This document shows, in pieces, positions 35,001-48,934 of a DNA stretch of 64,000 bases; positions within the stretch are counted from its first letter, which is position 1; each line of letters opens with the position of its first letter. The notes beneath the pieces were generated by a model, which saw nothing but the letters and a program-made list of their open reading frames with translations, searched no databases and was not told where the DNA came from. This DNA comes from Oxyura jamaicensis (Eukaryota; Chordata; Aves; Anseriformes; Anatidae): NCBI RefSeq assembly GCF_011077185.1, contig NC_048895.1:31507831-31571830 (forward strand). Direction: 5' to 3'. The translations under genes were made by a program, and so were the position numbers.

Positions 35001-37320
35001 GGAAAATATGTGGCCCAGTGTTATTCACAGGAATGCTGGATTTTGGTAGTGGGCAAGATGTACCCTGCTCCAAGTTGTGCGGAGAAGTTTATTGATCTCA
35101 TGATTGTAGAAATGAAAGAGTTGCCTGTGTTTTATCTGGGCTGGTTTATATGTGGCTGTATACATTCACACATATATTTATGTATTTATAGTTTATATAT
35201 AGATTATATATTATAAATACACATTAAATAAATAGACACATACTCAGTATAGCAACATGAGAACCCTGCTGTTCGTTTGGCTTCAATCTGGACATACAAC
35301 CTGGCAGATTATGACATACAAGATGCTCATAGAGGTAACGCTCCTTGTGTCAGGGTAGATTGATTGGTCACTCTTGACACCATCTATTCATTGCACAAGC
35401 CAATGACTTGTGGAAAGCTGCTTCGTTATCTCAGTCATCAGCTCTGTTTCCTGAAGAGTCCCATGTAAAATCATCGTTTTTCTGATAGTGTTTCCCGTGT
35501 GCTACGTGATGATCTCTCATCGTGCTGTGTATTTTGCTGACAGGTAATATGTACCACTTATTGCAGGCCTATGAATGAGACAGTTATGACTGCACCCTCT
35601 TTAAAGTCATTGTCAATATAACAGGTGATGTTCAGCACTTGACTACTGCATTATTTTCTGCCTGTAGAATTCCCAGCGGATGCTGATGTGCTGTTCAAGG
35701 TTAGCTTTTGTATCATTTGTAAAGGGCTAGGAAAAAAAATCTGCAGTTCTGAGGCAAACTTCCTGCATCTGAAAAATGTTAGTGTGTATCTGCCTTGTGT
35801 TTCCTGGATTTTTATACATTAACATCTGTTAATCACTTGGTAATTGCCAGGCATCTGATTCTGCTCCATGGCATTTCACTTGGAGTGGCAGCTTTACCAT
35901 TCTTGATACAATTTATTTCTAGTCTAGTTCAAAGTTCTAGTCTACTGTGTACAGGCCGTGCCCCAAAATGATTAACTTGCCAGTCTCCCAATTACTTAAC
36001 TTGCGGTGCTGGATTTTGCTTGGCATTGCACAGCTCTTAAGGAATCGCTGTTCTGGCTTGTGTCTGCACATTCAGAGAGGTTTGGTTGTGACTTTCGTAC
36101 CCCTGTCAGTGCAGGAAACTGAGAACTACTCCTGTATGAGTAAGAAGGCTCCTTCAAATGTCAGTCTATGTTGGGACAGTTTTCACAGCAGGTTTTTTCT
36201 TCCTGTTAGACATCAGGCAGACTGTATCCCTATTTTTCTACTGTCTGATATTGAAATAAGCGGAGAGATTAGGTGTTGCCTTAGATCTAGGTGCATTTGC
36301 TTTTGGACAAACTGTGGTGGTTGCCATGGTGAATACTCGATCATTGTTGTGTCATTATTGGGATGAGGTGACCACATCATAAGCCATTTCCTAGGTGGAT
36401 GTGATAGATTTGCATCTGCTGGCAGGATTACAATATTCCCCTGTCAGTCTGCAGCACTACATTGGAAACCAGGTCAGTTTAAGAAGAGATTATGCTGTTT
36501 CCCCTCTCTCCCTCCCCTTCCTTCCACCAAAAGTGACTCATCCTTGGGACCTGAGGAATGTTGGTGTCCCCTATACATAGATTTGGTGGTTTTAATTGGC
36601 GCGTCAATGGTTATCAGCTTGGCTGTGGACTTTCAGCACTTACACATGTTGTTATTGGTGGCACCTCTAAGAAGGGGTTATTCAGTTATCATAGATTTTG
36701 GGAGAGTAGTCCTTTTGCAGGATTTAAAGATGCTGGAAACCAAGAAGAGGTCATCATGCCTGCCTCTACTTCACAGCTATCGGGAACTCTTGAGATCTTG
36801 CTGGTAAGAGAGAGCCTAACTTTTTGATTCAAGCACATCTGTAGCCTGTGTGCCAGTGCACTGATATGGGCTGGGTGACTTGTGCTGGCCTCCAGGATTC
36901 TGTCTATTCCAGTGACCTGAAGAAAAATACTGTTTTATTCCTGGCACTTGTATCTCTCTGGAAGTTTTCAACTGCAGTTAGCATATGCAGGGTGTTTTGG
37001 GCTCTTGTAGGTACAAATTGGGCCTTAACATGGAGGAGGTGCATCCCTGCATTGGAATTGCACCCTGGAGTGGTTCTCAGCGCGTGGCTACAAGGAAGAC
37101 CACCTGAGATGTGGCCTGTTAGAAGCAGGCACCCTTTGAAAAAGCAGTGGATGTCATTTAATGTGAGAGTGGGAAAACAATGGCTCACTCTTTTCATTTG
37201 CCGCCTCAGTATTTCTAATGCTACTTCCGGGGGAATCTGCACTTTCTCAAAACTTATAGCCAGTGTCTAGTATAGAAGATAGTGGTGTGAGAATTGGGAC
37301 ATGGGTTTTAGGCTGCTGGA

Positions 37321-37349
37321 TTTTTTTTTATTTTTTTTTATTTTTTTTT
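37321..37349. repeat. T9A period-10 repeat
   Basis: Nine T, A, nine T, A, nine T form a regular 10-base period. Confidence 0.95.
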
Positions 37350-38565
37350 GTCATCTTGCCCAGACTTGCCCTTCCTTTTGTTTATTTCCATTTAGTGTAG
37401 ACAGCCCACTGCATACCTGCTTCTGCAAAGCATTTTGAAAACTACAGGAAAAAATGATTTTTTTTTTCCTTCTTATATGGGCATATTCACTTCTACAGCT
37501 GTTAAGATACTGGAGGTGCACACCTTTTGGGGGCTAAATCATGTGAACTGTACTTTCAGGTGAGAGTAGCCAACCGCTGTTACTTCAGACTGTGCCACAA
37601 TTCTAGTGAATAGGAGAAAAGCAGTGTAGCATCGTTCTAGGATAGGAAGCCTTATACCTAGAGCAGCAGTTACTACACTCTGATGGCAAGGAGGTAGAAA
37701 AATTCATTTGAACAGATTTATTTTATTTCCCCACTCAGCATTGTTAATTTGGTGTACATATGCACGCACAGATACAGCAAGCAAGCACAGTCTCCAAAGC
37801 CTTGGTAAGAATCTTGCAATTCTCTCAGGACTTAAGGTGGAGATTAAGCTCTGTTTTGCACATTTGGGATGCAAAACCATTTTGATTGTCTGAAACAAAA
37901 GAGACTTGTTGAGTTCTTGGTTTTTATTACCACCGTGTTTAGTGACTGTAGGTCTTTGCTTCCCAGTGACCTTGTGTCCCAGAGAATAAGCCTTGTAATG
38001 TTGATGATATATTAAGATTAGTATTTATCCTCAAAATACATAAAAAGGAATTATGACCCTGGCATAACAAATGAAAATAAATAGGTAGGGGAAGCTATTA
38101 TTTATCTTTTCAACACTTGCATTCTGTGTATGGCTTCATAAAGTGGACTTTTTTAACATTAATTCATCTTTTTTAACACTCCAGTACCCCACTGATTTGT
38201 TCTTAAAATACTCCTTTTTGCACAGCAAGCTGAGCACTTTGTGGACCACCCAGAACAACTGTACTTGAGCTGCAGGCCACATTGAGTGACTGCGCATTTA
38301 TTTTTTTAAAGAATCAGAAAAAATATATATTTTTTTAATTAAAGCTTTTATTTTATACATGAGATCTTGGGGGATTAAGGAAGGGAGTGGCTGCTCTCCT
38401 CCTTCTATTTACTAAACCCAGAGGGAGTATTTAGCCTGAGCTCGTTTGAGCTCATGTTTGTCTGACAGAGCTCGCTGTAGTGCTGAGCAGGTATAAGCTG
38501 CATCTAGGGACTAATAGATGTATTTGTCCATGCTAAGGGACTGATGCCTGCTCCCTGTCCTGCCT

Positions 38566-38690
38566 CAGAATCCCAGACTGGTTTGGGCTGGAAGGGACCT
38601 TAAAGCCCACCCAGTTCCAACCCCCTGTCATGGGCAAGGACACCTCCCACCAGACCAGGCTGCCCAAAGCCCCATCCAACCCAGCCAGCC
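38566..38690 (-). mobile_element. CR1 LINE 3' end, 5'-truncated
   Basis: On the minus strand this matches the familiar end of bird CR1 elements. As written on + it contains GGTTTGGGCTGGAAGGGACC, then AGTTCCAACCCCCTG, GACACCTCCCACCAGACCAG and GCCCAAAGCCCCATCCAACC. The 3' terminus is on the left and the element is 5'-truncated on the right, as is usual for CR1. No open frame is expected in this part. The right edge is approximate, since sequence to about 38775 may also belong to it. Confidence 0.85.
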
Positions 38691-39057
38691 GTTTGACATC
38701 TCTCTGGGTTGTTTCTGTTGTAAAACTCTTCCTTTGCTCTGAGTTCTCCAAGGGTCCCTGAAGCCTCAGGTTCAAAAGAATGTAGGTCCAGTTCTAAAGC
38801 ATGTAATACTGCAATAAGTTGCCACGGCTGCACCTTGGAGAAGTAGAGGTGAGGGGCAGTTGGTCCTGGCTGAGCCTGGAGCAGGAGCACACCCTTCCGG
38901 AGACCCCTGCTCAGCAGCCAGATGTCCTCAGCACGGTTCTGCTCTTCAGAGCTGCTGAGATACAAGAGAGAGATGCTTGAGAAATATCGCAGTTTCCCAT
39001 GCCCTTTTGGCAACGGCTTTGCAGTACTAGGGTGCTCCCCTTGCTCTGGAGAAGACC

Positions 39058-39078
39058 AAAAAAAAAAAAAAAAAAAAA
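39058..39078. repeat. Poly(A) tract, 21 A
   Basis: An uninterrupted A run lies 0.4 kb to the right of a CR1 fragment. I looked for a processed pseudogene ending here and recognised none. Confidence 0.9.
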
Positions 39079-42000
39079 TACCCAAGTGAATTGAAACAGC
39101 CTGTCGGGAGTTAGTGATGTGTGCTCAGCTCTACAGAGAGCACACTTGCTGTGCCTGAGGGGGCAGCGGTGCGGGTGGGTGTGCAAGACAAGGCTGCTTA
39201 CACTGGCACCACAAAAATATCCACTGGGCCGCGGGTTGGCTCCACTCACAGCAATTTCACTGTCTTCTAGCTAGAGGTACTTAATTGTGCAGACCTTTCT
39301 AATTTGTCAGAAGAGGGTTTTTCAGCTTAAAAGAAATATCTGTTTAGAATGTGGACTCCTTATACAAAAAGGATATTTTTCTGTCAGTATACATGTGATT
39401 TATTCTTTTTCAATTTCATTGCCTGGTTTGAATACCTAACTTTAGAGCAATTTCACTCACAATGAAGAGCTTTTCTGGCTTTTCAGAGGTCTGATATGTA
39501 TTATGCTTCAAGTTTTCATGTTATTTTTTTTTTAAAGAAAAAAAAAAGCTAAAGTGGTCTTTAACATTTTATTAAAGAACCATTTCTTGCTCTATTGACA
39601 GTAGTTTAGCTGTCTTATAAACTCAGAAGACCAAGTGCTAATTTGACTTACCCCCTATGAAACCTGTCTACAATTGATATTATTTTGTAGTCAACAACTG
39701 GGGCTGAAAAAACAAATGGTTTTTGAAGGTGAAAGCCCAACTTCTAGTGTCCTCCATGACTTCACGCTTGTGGCCTGAGAAGGGTTGTCCCCTGCAACAG
39801 CCCCGTCACTTGTAAGGCTGTTGTTAAGAGCAGCCTAGCAAGTTATTGGGGAAATTCATGGTGTTCTGTAGGATTTCTTAATGCCTTTATCTCTGTCAAA
39901 CACATGACACACCAGTGAGAAATTGCAAACAGTGGACATGAGAACATCTTAGCAGCAACAAGCTGCCTATGGAGCCCTCTTAGATCTCCACATAGGCAGC
40001 TGTAGAGAAACAGCAGATGACGATGGTGAGCCTGCTCCTCACTGAAGGGGCTTCAGAGGCTCTAATGAAAGAAGGACTGACTCCAAGGTGGGCCTGCATT
40101 GCAGAGGGAGAAGGGAAAGGCCATTTTTCATTGCTGTATAAATGCTCCTCAAGCAGGTGGTGTAGAAGATGCTGGACTTGGTTTCCACCATGTTTCAGTG
40201 GTTGTGTTGCTGATGTGTGTGGAACAACTAGCAACGTGACTGCTGCCGCATGCATAAGGTAGCTTGAGGTTGCTCTCCTTGCCAGCACTGAAGCTTGAGG
40301 TGTCCTGCGGCCTTCATCTGTCCCAGGGAGCCTTTGGCTATGGAAAGGCCTAAATCAAAGGTGACATCGAGCTGGTGTTGATGAGGAGACGAGCTGTTGG
40401 CTGTGCTCTGTCACACCACGTGGGGCACGGTGCTTTCCACAGAGCACTTCCAGGCAGCTGCACCTTCTGTGCCACGGGCTGCCAGATGAAACGGGGCATT
40501 TCTCAAGGTTATGTGAATAGATGGGTTTGACTTGCTTGTTGATCGTGACGGGACAGCTGTATGCATTTCACGATGGGAATCACAGAAAACCCCAGTGCAG
40601 GCCTGATGCATCTGGGAGACTAGATGTGCCACGGGCACTTCCAGCATTGATGTGCCCTGGGGTGCTCTGCTCTGTCTGGGCAGCTTCTTGAACTTGATTC
40701 TTGGAATGGCTTTTGTAGCTTGTACTGGAAACAGCAAGAAGCCTCCAAATCCAGTTGGCAAAGAAATTTTCTCAGCAGAGCTCAGATGTCAGAAAAGCAG
40801 GTTGCAGTTCAGTTGCCATTTGTGCTGAATGTCTCTCACTGTGGGGAAAGTGAGGAGAACTATTATTTTGAAACCTCTCTTTGGGTGATGATTGATAAGA
40901 GCTGTTCATCACAGGAAAACTAATCCAGGAGTCAACAGGTGCCTCTTGTGGATTCTGCAGCCAGTCATGAAAAAAATAAGGGAGAGCACAACAGGTTATT
41001 CCAATTTGACATGCAGCGCCTGGGAACAACAACCGACAAGTCCCAATTTGTGTCCAGCTGCTTAAAAACTACCACCCAGCTTGGTATTATCCTTCTGCCC
41101 TCAGGGAACTTGTCTTGTGAAAAGAGTTATTGATGGCTGATCTCAGCATTCCTCAGGGCTGTGCTCATGGTGGAGTATCTGCCTGAGGTTCTGATTTCAA
41201 AGCAAATGATCTCCGGGTCATAAATAAGAAATAGTTTTTTGTTTTGTTTTTGTTTTAATGTATTGCCTTTGTTTATAATCTCAGTTGTCATAGGTCACTC
41301 CTTTCAAAGCTTTCTGTGTGGGAAGACTGGGAGTTTGAACCATGATTCTTAACAGAAACGATGCTATAGTATTTTCAGGTCCAGTTATATAATAGCATAG
41401 TGGGTGTTTTCATGCCCTGAGTAGTCACTGTATTTAAATCTCATTAACTATTTGCATTTCATACAACTTTCCCATTAAACTCTACTTTCCTTATATTCCA
41501 GGAGCTTTACAGAAGGGATCTCTGCTATTCTAAGAGTTAGTTTTCTGCATTTCAAGTAGGGCAAAGGCTGAGTAACAATAACAACTATGCTTTGTAAGAA
41601 AGGGGTTTCAACAGTCATCTTTGCTTCTCAGCAGATCTGTGCTGGTTAATACTAGTTTCCTTTCCACTCCTCCCGTTTCCTGCTCTCAAGGCAATGGTTG
41701 GTGGACATGCACTTCTGGAGAGGCGTTTCATCCTACCTATTCTTTTCTCTTCTCAAAAATAGAGACATCAGGTATTTGGTCCTCCCACTGCTCCCAGGAG
41801 CAGACGCTTACTGTTTGTGTTCCCTCTCTGTGCAGGTTGTTTATATAAGTATCACTGGATCATGACTGTAGGTATTAATCTCTGTAACCCAGAAAAGAAA
41901 ACACAGTATTGCCAGCTACATGCTTGTAGTTGCATCATTATTAATCACCTGTAGCTATTACTGTCTGAAAAGCAATTCTTGGGGAGTTATTCATGGCTTC

Positions 42001-45000
42001 TTTGTGTTAGGCAGCGTATAAACACAAATGAGAGATAATCCTGTTTTGATGAGTTGCAATCTAAATAAACAAGCTACACAAAGCATGGAAGAAAGCAAAA
42101 CTGTGAAATGCCTTAGTGTATACAAATCCTTAATCTGTCTGTTCTTCAGCTCCACTTTTATAAAATGGGCTAACAGTGTTATCTTCTCCTCCCTGGTTAG
42201 GTTGCAACTCCACCATAACAGGGATTAGCTTCTGACTGTTGTTGTTTTGCACTTGTGTGCTTCTGCCATGCTGCTCGTAAAATGCCCAGATTTTGATGAG
42301 GAGCTGGGGGAACTGCTGCACAGAAAGTGTGTGTGGAGGGGGTGGCGATGGATATATTTCAGCTCAAGGAAAACTGTGGGAAACAGAAAGGCACATGATC
42401 CACGTGACACTAATTGCTACCTCTCATTGCATCACCTGGTCTACGTACGCAAACTTGTCCTTCTGCCTTGAACTCTGCTTATTCAAAAAACATGAGAGGA
42501 GGGTTACAAATGCCACTCATACTATAATCGAAGTCAAGGCTTTGTGTAAAGGAATACAAATTCTTTGGCCTAATTCTTAAATTTTAGGAAACTTAAACAA
42601 ACAAACAAAAAACACCACAACCCTTCAGGAGTTTTCTACTGTTTGCTTTTTAAGAGAAGCATGTTAAAATCACTGACCTATACAACTGATCCTTGTGTGT
42701 GGTATGGTCTGTATTTTAAGAGACCTTTTCACAGGAGAAAAAAAAAAAAAAAGAAAAAAGACCCTATTATTTTTTTCAAAGAAAGAAAACATCTGGGTGC
42801 ATGGATCTTTAGAGCTTTTTTCACAAAGTAAATCTAATCATATTCCTTTCCCCACTGCAGCTGTTTTTGAAATGAGATGTACAGAGCTATTTAAAATGCC
42901 CAACTACCTTTCTTGCACATGTGGAATCTGTGATTTAAAACTCAGGTAAGCTGCTTCTGCCAATGTTTGAAAACTGAATAACTTGTAAACACTGAAGTTG
43001 TGTGGGAGCCTTGGCTGGATGGTGCCCAGAGGGCCCATACACTTTTGTGAAGCTGGAAACAGATTCCTTCAGTCGGGGGAAAATGTGCTGCCCCTCGACA
43101 CCTGAGTGGTTGCAGAGCCAGGTGGGGAGGCTGGACCATAGGGGCATGCGATGTGGGAGCAGCTCTCGCCCCAGAGCCCCTTAATCCCCTCCCACAGCAC
43201 TTCTGGGGGATATCCGTCTGTGGGATGGGGCTACCAGGAGCAGGGGGCAGGCTCATCCCTTCCTTCATCCTATCCCAGCACCAACTTGCTTGCTTTGAAC
43301 CCTGTGCAATGCCTTGTCCCTTGCTTGTCTCTGTGGGACCGAGCGGCGAGATGAGCAGCTGAACGCTGCAATGCTCCCTTGGGCACAGCTCCCTGCACTC
43401 AGTGGGAGCTTTGCCAGTGCAAGACTGGATCCCAGCAATGGAAAGGCTTACGTGGGGGGAAGGAGCAGATCAATGCGCTATTGTTCCCTATGCTATATTT
43501 AAATGCATGCATTTCATGGAAATTTAAAAATTCAACTTGTAGACCACATGTCTCCATAGCCCGTAAGCATAATTGGAGCTATTGATTTACTGCAGTGGTG
43601 CAAAGCGCCCGTTGTTCATGACGGGGCAGTGGCTTTCCTATCTCGTCTTCAGAAATGGTGATGAGAGAGTAATTGCAACAGCACCAGACAAAGGTACTTA
43701 TTTTTGCAGAGATGATGGGCCAGGCTGGGGGTGAAGGGAGCTCTGCTTCTTCCTTCCCCACCTGGGCTCCTGCTCTGACTTGAGTTTTAATTTATTTTGT
43801 TGGTTTAAATTTGTAGTGAAGATGTGGATTAATTTCACATGCCTGGTGATCATTAAAGGACAGCTGCTCTTTGCCACTTCCCTTTAGCAGATAAATGTGT
43901 CTTTGTTATTTTATTATTATTATTATTTTCACGCATTGGTTTTATATTTATCAGTTTTTCTAATTAAAAAACAACAACAGATGAATGGATGCTATTTCTG
44001 AAAGGAAAAAAAGCCCACTACCCCTGATACAGACAGTCAGTGTCATTTTGCTGATGGGATGCTTTGCTTTTAAGAAAATCTGGCATTTGAGCTTTTTCAT
44101 GGCTTTTGAGAGGAGCCAAATGCATAATTCACTCAGCCTCTGTGCACCACTTTTGAATTCTGCTGTGGCTCCATTTGCAAGAGAATAGCGGGAAGGATGT
44201 ACAGTGGCTACCCTCTTGCATTTGTGACACAGAAAGCAGCGGTGTTGGTTTGATTAACTGTAGGCCTCTGAAAGGACATGAAAAGTGGCAGAATGTAAAT
44301 GAACTCTCTCCCAGTGAGTCTGATTGTTTGCCATCCCCTGTGGCTAATGGCCCATGACACCAAAAACAGTTTCTTGCAAACTTGTATTGTGTAACTGTTA
44401 TCAGTGAACTCCGAGGACATACCTATGATTTTGGAGATGCACCTTTAGCAACACAGAAATTCCCCCCAGGCTGGGGCACAGAGTGAGTGCGGTGGCTATT
44501 TTTGGGGCGATAGCAGCGGTGCCCCTTTAGGCATTACGTGGTGGGGCACCTGCAGTGGATGCCTGTGCGCACAACTTCGCAGGAGCCGTTTTTGAAACCT
44601 GAGCTGTGGAGTGTGGTCTTACCGTGCCTTAGTGTTAAAAGCCTTGTTTTGCTTGCCCGAGATTCATTCGCTTGCAGCTGTAAGGCTTTAGCTAGTGTAA
44701 ACAGCCATCCCTGAATGGTGCCTGTTGTCTGACTTAAGGTTTGAGCTTAATTTCCCCAGTTCCCAAGCTGGCAAGAAGGCTGTGGAAGGTGTATGGTGGA
44801 ACCACCAGAGCGAGGCCAAAACGTCCCTTCTTGCTCAGGCATGCAAGTGAAAGAGGTTGCTGGAGGGGGAATTGCCTGAACTCTTGCTTTTGGGGTGTAA
44901 GGAGGCTACATTGGAGATGTACCCATTTTCTGAAGAACCTGTTTCCCAGGAGAGACAACTAGGATGAAAAGGTTTCCTGCTGTCCCATCAAGGGCATCAA

Positions 45001-47310
45001 AAATTAAGTGGCACTGAAGTGACCGAACAGGGAGCAATACAGAGTGTGTTACAAAGAAGACATGGCAGATCAGAGGTGTACAGAGTATCTGCTGTACCTA
45101 TGGAAGTCTTGACTTTGCAGTGAGTTTGAGCTGCATAGCTTTTTTTTTTTTTTTTTGACTGTATTTGTCCTATAATGTTACTAGGGATGGTATTCTTCTG
45201 CTTTCTTCTAACAGATATTTTCCAAATATGAAAACTTATTTTTTTTCCTAATGGTCCAACTCCAAAGAAAATCTCCTTCACTTCTCTTAGCACAGATGTG
45301 ACCACAAATACTTACCTGCTGTGTAGTGACAACAAGCAATGCAGTATCATGATAGCAAAATCACCTTAGACACCAGATAGAGCTGCATGTCATCAGTGGG
45401 TAAATGTAAAACACTATAGAGTTGTTAAGATGGGTGGCAGGGATATATTGATAATGATGTGGAAATAGCAAACACCCCACTTCTACAGAGGGGAGATGCT
45501 GAGGCAGTATTGCTAACAGGGCTTATACTTCTGAGAGCAGCCTCTAACTGGGAAGGTAAAATCTGTGTGTGCTGGAAACCCCTGGAGCAGGTATGAGGAC
45601 AGCTGTGCACACAGGGCTTGTGAGAGGCACAAACCTGGGATCTTCAGCATTGAAAATGCTTAGCCATCAGATGCTCAGAAGTATGACTGGTGTGACTTGA
45701 GCCGTGCAATGCTTTCCTGTTGGAACTGCACAGTTTAAAGCCAACAGTGGGTGTCTCAGAGCACAGGCAGGGCTGGGGTTCCTGGCATCTCTGCAGGGCT
45801 AAATGTCCCCTGTGGTATGGGCTCGTGGCACTCCTGCTGGGTGTCCCCTCAAACCCCAGGGCTGCACCCTCTGCCAAAAGCAGTCCCAACATCTCCCTGC
45901 CCCATGTGCATCACCAGCCTGTGCCTGCACTGATGTACCTGGAAGATGCCTTGGGAAACAGATCCAAAGGAAACCAGCTCAGCAAATACAGCCCGAATAC
46001 TGAGCTTTTGTTGAGGTTGGCTCCCCTGCTCCTTTTTGCTGTGTGGCCTCCCGGTTGTTTGTGCTGGTCTTGATGTGGGGTGAGCAGCTGGATGGGACCA
46101 GGCTGTGTGCTCAGGATCAATATGGCCTTATTGCTACCCTCGAGATGCTCATGAAACTAGGCTCTAGATTTGCTAAAATGTGGTTTCCTGTTTTTTAGTG
46201 AAGTGTTCGCTTTTCTTCTTCCGTATTCAGGGAAGAGCAGGAGTGGCTGTAGCCTGGCCAGCAATGTTCAGCACAGCACCGAGCCTACAGATTTATTAAG
46301 CACCAATAGAGGATAATGTTGCCCCAAATCAATTAAAAACACATGGAGTTATGTTAAAAGAAACTTTCTTTTATCTTTTAATCTGGATTACTCATTGTTC
46401 ATGGTCAGTGCAGCATGAGAAGGTGATGTGCAGCATTGTCTCTGAGATGGCCATTGCTGCCGCAGAGGAGGACCTTCACATTTGCATCAAAATGCAAAGT
46501 CCTGGTGTGTAAGTGGTGGGTCTCTTCCAGTTATCACCCAGACATCCCAGACAAGCTGGGGCACTTGCCTTCTTATTTCACGCTTTCTTTTTTAGGAGAA
46601 AAACAAAACAAATGCCAAACCTGGGCAATGAACCTAGAATGTGTTAGATCAATGCAGACACCATGAAAAATAACTAGGACATGTCTTTGTGGCCTTTGAT
46701 GTAGCTATGGCTCTTGCTGAAACTAACAGATGCAAAAGCTAACTGCCAGATATCCAGCACGTGTGCCAATACCAACAAACCTGCCAGATGCCTGGCAGCT
46801 GGTCTTGCCCCAACTCCAGTGGCTCTCTTGAACATAGATTGCCTTTTGAACAACAACAGCAACTTTCTTGAGCTATCTCGTGAAAGCATCTTCCCATACA
46901 TACAGTAAATAATTTTTAAAAGTTAGTAACCTACCACGTTCATGTAAGAAGGATGCTGCTAATCTATAGCTAGAATAAGTCCAGCATTGTGGCATATAGT
47001 TCAGTTGCAGGAATTGGATGGTCTGCAATTCAGAGTGTAAATGGTCATTCTGTCCTCCTACAGCAAGAGCCATGTATAAGCCAACTGGACAGGTTGGAGA
47101 AAAAAAGCTATTTGGATTTTTATAAACAAAGCTTTTGCTGTTCCAGGCTATGGTGCTGAAAGGAAATCAATGTTTTTCCACCAAATGTGGTTTTATCTGG
47201 CCAGAATAAACAGTTATGACAGGATATCAGTGCTATATTTATTAATGTCTTCTCTAGCTTTGACATTCTGGGAAAAATTACCTGAGATAGGCAGGAGAAG
47301 TTCAAAAATC

Positions 47311-47333
47311 TTTTTTTTTTTTTTTTTTTTTTT
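47311..47333. repeat. Poly(T) tract, 23 T
   Basis: An uninterrupted T run is followed by CCTTCCTG. Confidence 0.95.
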
Positions 47334-48903
47334 CCTTCCTGTTTGAGCTTCAGTTAGATATCTGACAGTTTAAACAGCTGACCTGGAATATGCCATGCAA
47401 TAATAATTCTTTCAAAAAAAATATTGCAGAAATACAGTTCACGGTAGGATAAAAACATTCCCTGAAGACGAGTCTATAACCTGATCCTGTGAGGAACAGA
47501 CTCAACCAACCGTTAACTTGAAGCTGATATTTTAGCAACTTGAGGCACTGGGCTATTTTATTAATTTTTGGGAAACAGTTTCTCTCTGTGCAGTGTGGGG
47601 CATGGGGTTGACTTGTAGCTTTGTGTGAGCTTCACTTCCAGGTTCTTTCAGGTCAGATTGCGTGTAGTCCGGTGTTAAATTAATGAGACTGTGTTCTCCC
47701 CAGGATGCTCCAAGATCTTCCTTGAAGGGCAAAATCGCGAAGGGTTATGTTGTCTTTTAGTGGGTGTTTGGCACCATGGAGAGACAAGTGGTTGTTGCTG
47801 TATGTTATGCCCCTAATCCTCTTGAATCTGTCACTTCCTTCTGTGGTTTTACTGTCAGCATGCTCACATGAGGAGATCAGACAGCTTTATTAACAGTCTG
47901 AGCTATTTTATCACTTTGGTTCTTGCTTATAAGTTTTACAGGTTTTTTTCCAAATACAGACACCAGTGCTACAACTGAATTCTTGTGGCCAAACCACCAA
48001 GAGCAGCCTGATAATCTCTGTGAGGGTACAAAGATTCTTCATAAATGCTGTAAGACTACAATTTTTTGTAGGCTTGGGGGAGATCAGAAGTAGCTGCATC
48101 AGTTTTTGGCAAACCAACTGTGCTACAGGGTAACTTACAGAAAGAAATTGGAAAATGAATACACCTTTCCAATTGCAACTTCACGTGTGAGTTCTGTTGT
48201 GCTTAATCTGCTACAAACCCTTTTCAAGTCCTCTATCTCTCTTTTTTTTTTTATTTTTAACTTTTTTCAACTTTGTACTTACCCAGACTAAATTATACCA
48301 CTGCACCTAGAGTTTTGGAAGCACTTTTGCTTATTTTAGGAGGTATGAAGAGCTTTGAAAAATCACTTATTGTTATTATACAAGTCTCTTTTAGGTAAAG
48401 GTAACTGTAGCAGTCTAGTTGCTCTGTGTTTGAAATATTCTATCAAAACCACCATTTGCACTTCAACCCACCTTACCAAACACCCTGAAAATGAAAGAAC
48501 CCATTGAAGGCTGTGGTCCTGCCAAGCTGTGGCAATGTGTGTTTCCCAGGACCTTATTTACGAACAAGTTTCACCTTCCCAGACTTGTAAGAGATTCAAG
48601 AATATGAAATTTTCAGCAAGGATAAAAAGAATCACTTATTTGCTTGCCCTGTGATGAACGGTTTAGCAAGATTGCTGTGAGGTGTTTTGCATGTTGAATG
48701 AGGACTGAAAAGGAGCTTATTTACCCCTAAAGTCAAGTGTGTTGCAGAACTGGAAAACATACAACTTGAAATGCTGCCCTGGAGTCAAGGGCCTTAGCAA
48801 GTCCACTGACTTAAGGAAATGCACAGGGTAGGGTTTGGTCTTGAGCAACCCAGTTCCTCATGCCTAACCCAACTTGAACAGTAATTATTTTACTAGAAAG
48901 ACC

Positions 48904-48929
<26 letters not shown>
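48904..48929. repeat. Poly(T) tract, 26 T
   Basis: An uninterrupted T run lies in unremarkable AT-rich sequence. Confidence 0.95.

Positions 48930-48934
<5 letters not shown>

Larger units (their letters stand above)
26443..38565. other. Gene desert, no gene recognised
   Basis: There is no exon, tRNA or known repeat family that I can support over these 12 kb. It includes a GC-richer patch at 27100-27500, poly(T) at 30087-30107, C13T9 at 32045-32066, AT-rich simple sequence at 35160-35230 and a T9A period-10 run at 37321-37349. Several + strand open frames of 60-140 codons cluster at 35947-37270 in different frames, and none resembles a known protein. Confidence 0.5.

Noticed and set aside
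38438..38473. Three GAGCTC words within 36 bases
   Set aside because: Short six-base coincidences in Ser/Cys-like GC context, with no regular spacing or known factor.
38780..39078. Processed pseudogene ending in the A21 run
   Set aside because: No coding similarity, no poly(A) signal before the run and no matching flanking duplication were seen.
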